DNA from: UBA4416 sp964543545
GTDB lineage: Bacteria; Bacteroidota; Bacteroidia; B-17B0; Aurantibacillaceae
Assembly: GCA_964543545.1 (NCBI GenBank)
Contig: CAZIYT010000002.1
Location: 558,001-622,000 of the forward strand
DNA: 64,000 bases
Direction of reading: 5' to 3'
In this document: positions 54,407-62,500 of the stretch, piece after piece
Position numbering within the stretch: the first letter of the stretch is position 1
Layout: every line of letters begins with the position of its first letter
The notes under the pieces: generated by a model
What the model was told of the DNA's origin: nothing
The model's database searches: none
The model's input: only the letters and a program-made list of their open reading frames with translations
Position numbers and translations under genes: made by a program

Positions 54407-55834
54407 ATGAGCCGTTTATCCCGGATTGTTTTCAGCCTTTGCTTTTTCTTACCCCTTTTTCTCTCCTCGCAGGAAGATCTGAAAATGAGCATCGCCCTGC
54501 TGGGCAATGAGATCATTGCCGATGTGAACGTCGACCAGGATCCTTTTGTGAAAGGAATCGGGCAGGTAACGGAGCTGACGAGCAAGCAGTTCAAAGGAAT
54601 GGAAGAAAGTCAAAAGCTGGCGATGTTGATGGTTGTACATAAAAGCGGGAAGACGGATTTCGAGGTACATGCCACGCCGGCACTGGCACCAGAAAAAGAG
54701 AAGGCTTACCTCGATGCGCTCAAACGCCTTTCCATTCCCAATACCAAACTCGTGGATTTTCCGATCCTATTGCTGGTGCATGCCGACCTGAAAGACCTGC
54801 CCAACGATTTTAAAAACCTGGAGCTACCGGCAGATAAGGCAGACGCTGCTTATGTAAAAGCCGGGCTGAAAGAGAAGATGATCCTTAATAAAACCTATGC
54901 CGTTGAGCAGGTATTGCCCGTGCTCTCGGCTTATGAGATCATCGTCGATAAACAATTTGCCGGTGTGAAAGGGCTTGGCACCACGATCAGGCAAAAGGAC
55001 TTTAGAAAGCTGCAGGATGTGAACGGGCTCAGCAGCCGGAATAGTGATTACTGGCGGGCCAATATGGAAATGTCGGTAGGCAACCAGCTCATCCCGGCGA
55101 CAAAGATCGCTATGCTGGTATCACAGGGCGAATTTGATCATGCGATGAAATACGTGGAGATCATCCGCCTGTTTGCGGAACCTAAGTCGGCGGCCGCTAC
55201 CTACTTAAAGGAGATCTCCCGCCGCCTGAAGGAGTTTAATAAAGTCCTGCAAACCGCGATCAACAAAGGCATTGAGGAACACGATAAAGGCAATTATGAA
55301 AAGGCGATTGCTATTTACAAAGAGATCCTGAGTCAATATCCACATTCGGCGGCTGTCAAATACGAATTGTATTATTCGCAGAATGCCCTCGATCTGAAAA
55401 ATAAAACCGTCACCACCAGCGAGCGCAAGCTTTGGGACGAATCGAAAGCATCGATCTATGAAAGCAATCCCTTATACCCGATGGATGTAAGGGCAGGCAG
55501 CGGTAAAGAAATGTACCTGCTATTCCGGAGGCAGGCTACCCAGAGCCTCTTTAAGGATGACAAAACAACGTTGAAAGATGTATACACCTATGCGGATATT
55601 GCGATGGATCTTGGTGTATATGACTTTGCCGCCCAGCTCTTCTGGCTATCGGCAACCTACGATAAGGATCAGGAAGGAGCCATCACCCGGTTTCTTTACT
55701 GCCTCGAAAAACTTGGCGTAAAAGACATGAAAGACAATTTCAAGGGGGACTTCGAAAAAGCATTCACCGAACTGGAAAAGAAAAAGCAGGAAGACATGGA
55801 AAACGATCCCATGTATAAGTCTTTTGGGAAGTAA
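54407..55834 (+). CDS. Exported TPR-containing protein (475 aa)
   Basis: A signal peptide (MSRLSRIVFSLCFFLPLFLSSQ) starts a 475-residue protein. A possible TPR pair is at about 285-330 (KGIEEHDKGNYEKAIAIYKEILSQYPHSAAVKYELYYSQ), with another helical repeat near 395-440 (YTYADIAMDLGVYDFAAQLFWLSATYD). The N-terminal 200 residues are mixed alpha/beta with no recognised domain. It should act in the periplasm or on the surface. A strong hairpin follows. Function unknown. Confidence 0.75.
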   Translation: MSRLSRIVFSLCFFLPLFLSSQEDLKMSIALLGNEIIADVNVDQDPFVKGIGQVTELTSKQFKGMEESQKLAMLMVVHKSGKTDFEVHATPALAPEKEKAYLDALKRLSIPNTKLVDFPILLLVHADLKDLPNDFKNLELPADKADAAYVKAGLKEKMILNKTYAVEQVLPVLSAYEIIVDKQFAGVKGLGTTIRQKDFRKLQDVNGLSSRNSDYWRANMEMSVGNQLIPATKIAMLVSQGEFDHAMKYVEIIRLFAEPKSAAATYLKEISRRLKEFNKVLQTAINKGIEEHDKGNYEKAIAIYKEILSQYPHSAAVKYELYYSQNALDLKNKTVTTSERKLWDESKASIYESNPLYPMDVRAGSGKEMYLLFRRQATQSLFKDDKTTLKDVYTYADIAMDLGVYDFAAQLFWLSATYDKDQEGAITRFLYCLEKLGVKDMKDNFKGDFEKAFTELEKKKQEDMENDPMYKSFGK

Positions 55835-55858
55835 TCCTAAACAGAACGCATCATGCTG

Positions 55859-55888
55859 AACACCCGCCCGTCCGGTCAGGCGGGTGTT
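55859..55888 (+). terminator. Hairpin after the TPR gene
   Basis: AACACCCGCC (55859-55868) pairs with GGCGGGTGTT (55879-55888) around a 10-base loop; no T-run follows, so Rho-independent activity is uncertain. Confidence 0.6.
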
Positions 55889-56175
55889 CCGGTATTTCAT
55901 CAGGCAGATCACTTCATCTCAAGCGCAGATATTCTCTGGAATTAAGCTAAACTGCGTAAGGGATTGAGCCATTGTTTGAGCTCTTTTTGTAGCTTTTTCA
56001 GCTACAAAAAAGCGAGTGGTGAAAGCCCGGCCCGCAGGGTACGCCCATCAAACAATCTGAAAGATGGAGCTCTAATGCCTTTGTTAACCCCGCTTTTTCG
56101 TGAATCGGGGTTAACCGGATTAATCATTTTTCTTTTCTATCAAAAGCAAAAAATCCCCTATCTTTGTAGGACGCT
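55889..56175 (+). other. Intergenic region with two further hairpins and a promoter
   Basis: TTTTTGTAGCT/AGCTACAAAAA (55984-56010, 5-base loop) and GTTAACCCCG/CGGGGTTAAC (56083-56115) are perfect stems. TATCTTTG at 56159-56166 is a -7 box 9 bases before the next ATG. No gene seen. Confidence 0.6.
56159..56166 (+). promoter_or_regulatory. -7 box of the 120-codon gene, near-leaderless
   Basis: TATCTTTG, 9 bases before ATG 56176, the same spacing as at guaA. Confidence 0.6.
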
Positions 56176-56538
56176 ATGCCGGATACACAGGAAATAACCA
56201 AAGAAGAAGTCACAACGCAGATTAAGCCACTCGAAAGCGAGGAGCGCCAGACGATCGTGCATTGCCATTGTGGAACCGAAGATGCCTACCGCATCTGGCC
56301 TTCGACCTATCTGCTGGAACATGGTTCGGGCAGAAAAGCAAAGCTCATCACGGCTTTCAATATTTCCTTTGCGCCTCAATGGACACTCAGCGACGGCAAG
56401 GGCTTTACGCTGATCTTTGAAGGACTCAGCAAAGGCTGCACCATGTTCGACCTGATCGAAAATATTCCCTTCGACGGCGGCTTCGAATCCAGGAACATTC
56501 CCCGGAATAACATGGATGTGTACCAGGTGAGATTTTAA
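56176..56538 (+). CDS. Hypothetical protein (120 aa)
   Basis: A small soluble protein with an acidic N-terminal tail (TQEITKEEVTTQ). The central VHCHCGTEDAYRIWPSTYLLEH has a Cys-His cluster (H29, C30, H31, C32) that could bind metal. The rest is beta-strand-like (FTLIFEGLSKGCTMFDLIENIPFDGGFE). It has a good promoter and a codon pattern like its neighbours. No family recognised with confidence. Confidence 0.6.
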   Translation: MPDTQEITKEEVTTQIKPLESEERQTIVHCHCGTEDAYRIWPSTYLLEHGSGRKAKLITAFNISFAPQWTLSDGKGFTLIFEGLSKGCTMFDLIENIPFDGGFESRNIPRNNMDVYQVRF

Positions 56539-56588
56539 TCGATTTTTATTTTTCCATCAAAGTCTGTCCCAAATTCACATTAGGTTAT

Positions 56589-56660
56589 CTGTCCCTTCGA
56601 GCGCAGTCGAGAACCAGGTAAAGCTCATTAGAGCGCTTCTCGACTCCGCTCGAAGTGACA
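56589..56660 (+). repeat. Inverted pair of 12-base-loop hairpin elements
   Basis: 56589-56613 contains TTC-GAGCGCAGTCGA-GAA and 56634-56657 is CGCTTC-TCGACTCCGCTC-GAAGTG (one G-T pair). They are inverted copies of one another and can also pair together. Confidence 0.8.
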
Positions 56661-56721
56661 ACTAAATTATTTTACAACATCACAAAACAAAATATTTTTT
56701 ACCTTACGATTTTTATAAGCC

Positions 56722-57348
56722 ATGAAAATCGTTGCCATCGCAGACACCCACAGTCAGCACCACAAGCTGAAACTCCCTCCGGCAGATATGATCCTGCATG
56801 CAGGCGATATGAGCAAAAGAGGGGAGGAGCGCGAGATTATTGATTTCCTGGACTGGTTCAAGAACCTGGATTACCGCTATAAGATTTTCATCGCCGGCAA
56901 CCACGATTTTTATTTTGAAAGAACATCCCCCGGAAAAATACAGGAGATCATTCCTGAGAATGTGATTTATTTATGCGACAGCGGTGTTACGATTGACGGA
57001 ATCAACATTTGGGGATCGCCGGTAACACCGACTTTTTTTGACTGGGCTTTCAACCGCGATCGTGGCGAGGCTATTTCCAAACACTGGAGCCTGATCCCCG
57101 AAGGAACCAATATCCTCATGACACATGGACCTGTGGCCGGCATCCTTGATAAAACGGTTCGTGGCGAGCATGTAGGCTGCGCCGATCTTCTGAAAAGAGT
57201 AGGGGAGCTAAACCCGAAATACTACATCGGAGGGCATATCCACGAAGCATACGGAAAGCTGGAATCGCAGGGCACAACTTATTTCAATGCCTCCGTGCTC
57301 GACGAGCGCTATCGCCTGAAAAACGAAGCCTGGCTGTTTGACTATTGA
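56722..57348 (+). CDS. Calcineurin-like metallophosphoesterase
   Basis: 208 residues. The dimetal motifs are D8-x-H10 (ADTHS), H26-AGD29, GNHDF (N60, H61, D62), MTHGP and GGHIHEAYG near the end, i.e. the complete set. The pattern and length fit the small MPPED/UPF0046-like group of phosphodiesterases. No signal peptide, so it acts in the cytoplasm. Substrate unknown. It is convergent with the TPR gene at 57354, the two stop codons lying 5 bases apart. Confidence 0.9.
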   Translation: MKIVAIADTHSQHHKLKLPPADMILHAGDMSKRGEEREIIDFLDWFKNLDYRYKIFIAGNHDFYFERTSPGKIQEIIPENVIYLCDSGVTIDGINIWGSPVTPTFFDWAFNRDRGEAISKHWSLIPEGTNILMTHGPVAGILDKTVRGEHVGCADLLKRVGELNPKYYIGGHIHEAYGKLESQGTTYFNASVLDERYRLKNEAWLFDY

Positions 57349-57353
57349 GCCGT

Positions 57354-58223
57354 TTATTTTTCAAGCCCGCTTACAGACTGCAAGCCTTGTGGGATCTTTG
57401 GCTCCTCGTAATCATAAACGCTGATGTACAAGGATTTGACCTTTCCGTCAACTTCAACCTCGTAGCGGTCGCATAAGGCCATGCCAAAAGCGCTCCTGGT
57501 ATTCCTATAGGCACAGCAGCTTCCCATGCGTTTGTACCTGAGAGCTTCACCCTTACTGTCGCGGAGCATGGACAAGTATAGCTTTTCCCGTTGAACGGGC
57601 ATGCCGATCTTAACCGGATTCTTTTCGGAAAAGCCGTAGGTGTCGTCGGTGGCAGGAGTTGTGAGGGATTGCAGGAGGTAACGCTGTACCGTTACAGAAG
57701 TAGAGTCGCAGTACTTACGGATCATGTGGTAAGCATCGACATAGCCATACTGCAGGGATTTTTGAAAATTCTCGCAGGCTTCCGCCGTCAGGGATTGTTT
57801 CTTGTACACCAGTGCCTTATTGGAATACGCATCGGCAAAGGTAGAATCAATGCGGAGGGCCAGGTTATAATCGTTTAGTGCTTCCGTCAGTTTATCCTGT
57901 TTGTAGTAAAGATTGCCCCTCATGCGGACGGCTTCCTTAAACGTCTTGTCTTTCCCGTAGGCCATGGTGAAATCTTCGATCGCCGCATCGGTATTGCCCA
58001 ATTCTACATGGATGCTTCCCTTTTTGAAATAGATCTCGGGCAGGCTTTCTGAGGCAGGAAATTTAAGAATAAACTTATCCAGCAGGTTCAGAGCTTCCGG
58101 GTAATTTCTCTCCTGGAGCTTTACCTGGTATTTTTCAAGGAGCTTCTGTTCTTTCTTTTGTGAAAAGCCCTGTGCTGCTATCAGCAAAGCAGGGAGAAGC
58201 AGGATAAGGTAAAGAGGTTTCAT
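57354..58223 (-). CDS. Exported TPR protein (289 aa)
   Basis: Signal peptide MKPLYLILLLPALLIAAQGFSQ, then about five TPR-like repeats between residues 25 and 165 (NYPEALNLLDKFILKFPASE, LPEIYFKKGSIHVELGNTDAAIEDFTMA, AVRMRGNLYYKQDKLTEALNDYNLAL, TFADAYSNKALVYKKQ). The C-terminal 120 residues are not TPR and contain paired Cys (GSCCAYRN). A helix-repeat scaffold in the periplasm is likely. The lipoprotein gene upstream is on the same strand 15 bases away. Confidence 0.8.
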   Translation of the reverse strand: MKPLYLILLLPALLIAAQGFSQKKEQKLLEKYQVKLQERNYPEALNLLDKFILKFPASESLPEIYFKKGSIHVELGNTDAAIEDFTMAYGKDKTFKEAVRMRGNLYYKQDKLTEALNDYNLALRIDSTFADAYSNKALVYKKQSLTAEACENFQKSLQYGYVDAYHMIRKYCDSTSVTVQRYLLQSLTTPATDDTYGFSEKNPVKIGMPVQREKLYLSMLRDSKGEALRYKRMGSCCAYRNTRSAFGMALCDRYEVEVDGKVKSLYISVYDYEEPKIPQGLQSVSGLEK

Positions 58224-58237
58224 GTAGATATAACTGG

Positions 58238-58912
58238 TTAGTAGTGAGAAAGGCGCGTAATGATTTGCGGATAGGTATTGACGATCGTCGCTGAATCTTT
58301 CAGAAGCGTATCGCCGGTATGTTTGCCCAGGTCGAGGATCCAGAAGCGGTTCCAGCGCTCTACGGTTGTATCGTTCTCGTTATCCACACTGTGGCTGTAT
58401 TCCGAATGCCATTGCGTAGCCACTTTCAGGCCATGGTCCTTTTCCCTGAAAATACAGGAGCTGTAGGACATGCTTTCCCCGGCATCACCGAATACATCCG
58501 CGAGGTGGAGGGTCTGAACAACGGAATCTTTTTCGACATCGAATACGAAAAGATTGATGGCGGTGGATTCATATTCACCCGGAACCCTCGCAATCAGTGC
58601 AAAACGGGAGGCATCGAGCGGGAACTTGTAACAGGCGCCCACGTCTTTAAAATAGGAATAATTCATTTTCAGATTGTAAGTGAGCGATTCTACCTGCACA
58701 CTATCCATAGGCGTCCCCTTAAAGGGATGACTTTCCGAACCACCCCAGCTGCTGTATACATAAAAGGTATCTTCGATGATCAGATCTTTGAACAGGGAGT
58801 CAACGACTGAGAGCCTGGAGGCTTTCGGTGCCTCCTTTGGTTTTTCTGCTTCGGGCTCAGAGCAGGCTTGTAACACAATAAGAGTAATGGCGAGAAGAAA
58901 GGGTATTTTCAT
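58238..58912 (-). CDS. Putative lipoprotein (224 aa)
   Basis: ATG 58912 was chosen because it gives the signal MKIPFLLAITLIVLQAC with lipobox LQAC (C17), followed by a charged PEAEKPKEAPK linker. The rest is beta-rich (FYVYSSWGGSESHPFKG, FALIARVPGEYESTAINLFVFD). No enzymatic motif and no family recognised. Probably co-transcribed with the TPR gene at 57354. Confidence 0.7.
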   Translation of the reverse strand: MKIPFLLAITLIVLQACSEPEAEKPKEAPKASRLSVVDSLFKDLIIEDTFYVYSSWGGSESHPFKGTPMDSVQVESLTYNLKMNYSYFKDVGACYKFPLDASRFALIARVPGEYESTAINLFVFDVEKDSVVQTLHLADVFGDAGESMSYSSCIFREKDHGLKVATQWHSEYSHSVDNENDTTVERWNRFWILDLGKHTGDTLLKDSATIVNTYPQIITRLSHY

Positions 58913-59502
58913 AAGGAGGCTTGAGGATGGATGTATGTGAGAAAATTTAAAGCCTGGCTTCAATCAGGCTCCGGTAGTTAATCAGGGAAATCTTGTCATA
59001 GAGGATGAGTACGATTTCTCCAAAAATAGCAATCAAAAAGAATAAATGAAACATAAATCAGCCTCAGGCATCCCATTTGAAATATCCTTTATATGGTCAT
59101 ACCGGAACATCGCTGCAAAACCGCAATAGGAGCCAATCCCCGCCGGAAAGGCGCTATAAAAAACGGGCATGAAGCTCAGGAATGGGAAAAAAGTTCCCGA
59201 TGGTGTGCCGGCTAAAACTAAATACGAAGCAACATGGCAAAGGAAATCACCAGGAACCAGGCCGGCAGGATCATCCGCATGCTCCATAAAGGCCGCATGG
59301 AATTTACCTTCACCATCCTGCTTCAAACAAAATTACACCGTTCGCATTACCACCATCGCCAATTGAGGATTTTTACACTCAATGGTTTAAGCCTCAATAA
59401 CAAACAAAGCGGTGAAGCTGCATAACGCACACTGATTCAAGCCACACCGGGACATAATCAGCCAACAATGGCTGAGGCACTCGAAGCCACCCTTACTGAC
59501 AC
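58913..59502. other. Intergenic region, no convincing gene
   Basis: 590 bases between the lipoprotein gene and the giant adhesin. Open frames of 60-97 codons exist on both strands but overlap each other, lack promoters and have no recognised features. One hairpin element lies at 59469-59489. Confidence 0.5.
59469..59489 (+). repeat. Dispersed hairpin element
   Basis: TGGCT + GAGGCACTCGA + AGCCA, 14 bases after the adhesin stop codon on its own strand. Confidence 0.8.
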
Positions 59503-62500
59503 TTACCGTATCAGCAGCGCATAGCCAGGGAACAAATGCTCCTTGTCTTTCTTATCAATTACTTTGATGAGGTAATAATAGGTCGCATCCGGGCATTTCT
59601 CGCCATTGGCAGCCATACCATCCCAGGAAGCATTCAGCACATCCCAGCTGAATAACAATTGTCCCCAGCGGTTATAGATATAGCCTTCCGCCGACTTAGC
59701 GCCTTTGATAGTCACATGGAAGGCATCGTTTACGCCGTCGCCGTTTGGTGTAAACACATTAGGCACGATCACTGTAAGATCATCTTCTACTTTAATGATA
59801 ACTGTGGCTGTATCGAGGCATCCGCTTTCAAGATCCGTCACCGTTAAGGTAACCGTATAGATGGCCTCCGAGCTAAACACATGGTTCGGGTTGATGACGT
59901 TAGAACCCGTATTATCACCAAAGTTCCAGTTGAAGCTGTCCGTAGAGGTCACGCCCGTGCTGTTGCTGCCGGTGAAGTTCACTGCCAGGGGCGCTGATCC
60001 GCTATACACATCGGCGGAAGCAATGGCCTGGATATTATAGAAATTGCCTGTCACCATCGCCACACTGCTCTTACAGGTACCGATCACCCCCTGAACATAA
60101 TACGTATAAGTACCGTTTGCAGCCGGTGTCGTTTGATAAGTCGTGGAGTTCGCCTGTACCAGGTTCGTGAGGGCGGCATCGCTGTACCAGTTCACACTGA
60201 CACCGCTTCCAAAATTAGCCGCCAGGCTTAGCTGCTGTCCGTAGCAGGTCGAATCGCCCGAGGTGGAGAGCAGGGTAGGAGCGGCGTTCACAATGAGCTG
60301 TACCGTATCCATCGCTGTACAATTTGTGGTATTGTCCGTCACGGTTAAGGTGTAAATCCCCGCTTCATTGGCTTGTATGGATGGGAACTGGGGATTTTGA
60401 TTCGTGCTCGAAAAATTGTTTGGACCTGTCCAGCTATACGTTCCTCCGCCTGTTCCGCTCAGGTTGGCTACCGAGCCGGCACACAGCACATAGCTTGCCG
60501 CAGAAGCATTTGCCATGATCTGCGGATAGACATTCACCGCAAGGGTTTGCGAAGCCGCACAGGACCCGGCAGACGCCGTTACCGTATAGGTCCCCGAATT
60601 GAGCGTAGTCGCATTAGAGATTGTTGGATTGGTGCTATTGGCTACGGTATAAGAATTAGGCCCTGCCCACGAATAGGTAAAAGGACCGGAGCCGGCGTTG
60701 AACTGGATCGTTTGGCCGTAACAGATATTCGCGCCGTTTGTGCTCAGGGTAAAGCTCGGCAAAGTCACGATGGTGACAGAAGCAATCGCTGAAGAAGAGC
60801 AGGAGTTGGCATCCGTAACCGTCACGGTATAATCACCCACATTGGCAGAGCCCGCATTCGGGATCGATGGATTTTGCGTGTTGTTGTTATAGCCATTCGG
60901 TCCCGACCAGCTGTAAGCCGTTCCACCGCCCGAGTTGAGGTTAATGGTGCCGCCGACACAGATCACATTCGGATTGGCACTGGCCGTTGCTGTTGGATTG
61001 GCATTCACGAGAATATTGACTGTTCTTGTACCCGGGCAGTTGTTCACGTCCGTTACCAAAAGCGTATACACCCCGGAGGCAGTTCCCGGAACGTTAGTGA
61101 TCTGGGGGCTCTGGCTGGTAGAGGAAAAGCTTCCCGGCCCGTTCCACTGGTAAGAGCTGCCGCCGTTCCCGATAAGCTGTAAGGTGCTGCCCTGGCAAAC
61201 AGCGGTGCTGGTAGCCGTTGCGGTAAGCGACACAGGCGCATACACATTCACGGCCAGTGTTTGAGAAGCCGTGCAGGAACCTGTATTGGCCGTTACGGTA
61301 TAAGTTCCGGAATTGCTGATGCCGGCACCATTGATAAACGGGCTCGCATTATTATTCACGCTGAAAGTAGCAGGGCCCGTCCAGGAATACGTATTCGCCG
61401 AAGAGCCGGCATTGAACTGGATCGTGGCACCATTACAGATATTAGCCGCATTCACCGATGAGGTAAAGGAAGGTAAAGCATTCACGCTCACACTGGTGAC
61501 AGCAGAAGCCGTACAGCTGTTAGCGCCTGTTACCACCACCGTATAGCTTCCCGCATTGGCTGTGGTCGCATTCGGAATGTTAGGCGATTGTGTCCCGTTT
61601 GTATAAGCGTTTGGTCCTGTCCAGTTATAGGAAGAGCCGCCGCCTGCCGCAAGGTTGATCGTTTGCCCGGCGCAGATCGCGGAAGGGTTAGCTGTTGCTG
61701 TCGGAACCGGATTGGCATTGACCACAATGCTCAGGGTCGTAAGACCTGTGCAGCCGCTGGCATTCGTCACCCTTAAGGTATAGGTTCCGGCAGCAAGGGT
61801 GGAGGCATTGGTCACGGAAGGATTCTGGCTATTGGAAGAAAAGCTTCCCGGCCCCGTCCAGGTATAGGAAGTCGCCGAAGAGGCAAAGAGACTGATGGTA
61901 TTCCCCACGCAATAAGCCGTTTGGGTAGCCGTCGCATTTGGTGCTGGTAGTGCATTCACCGCTACCGTCACGCTGGTAGCCGGTCCGCTGCAACCCGAAG
62001 CCGTCATATAAACCGAGTACACACCTCCGTTGGCTGTGGTGGCATTGGCAATAGAAGGATTTTGAGTAGTGGTCGTAAAGCTGTTGGGGCCCGACCAGGT
62101 ATAGGTTCCACCCGAAGCACTGTTGGCATTCAGGTTAATCGTTTGACCCACACATACGGAAGTAGCCGTGGCATTCGCGGTTGGTGCCGCAGGAGCTCCC
62201 GGGTTGGTAATACTATAAGGACCAAAGTTATTGATACAGCCGTTTCCGTCCCTTACCTGCAGGTTATAGGTACCCGCCGGTTGGTTAGTGAGGTTTGGCG
62301 TAGAACCCACATTCGTCGAGCCATTGGTCCAGGTATAAGAGAAAGCCGGTGTTCCGCTTACCGTGACATTGGTGATAGATCCCGTAGAGGCGCTGCAGTT
62401 GCTTGGCGCCACATTAGGTGTCGAGCTGAGGAGTGGAAGGGCATTGACATTCACGGTAGCCGTTGTACTGTTGCTGCAGGAGCTTAAAGCCGTTCCGGTA

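Noticed and set aside
59033..59425. Overlapping small frames on both strands (59033-59326 minus, 59234-59425 plus)
   Set aside because: The plus frame starts with a plausible MAKEITRNQAGRIIRML but then loses coding character; no promoter and no family.
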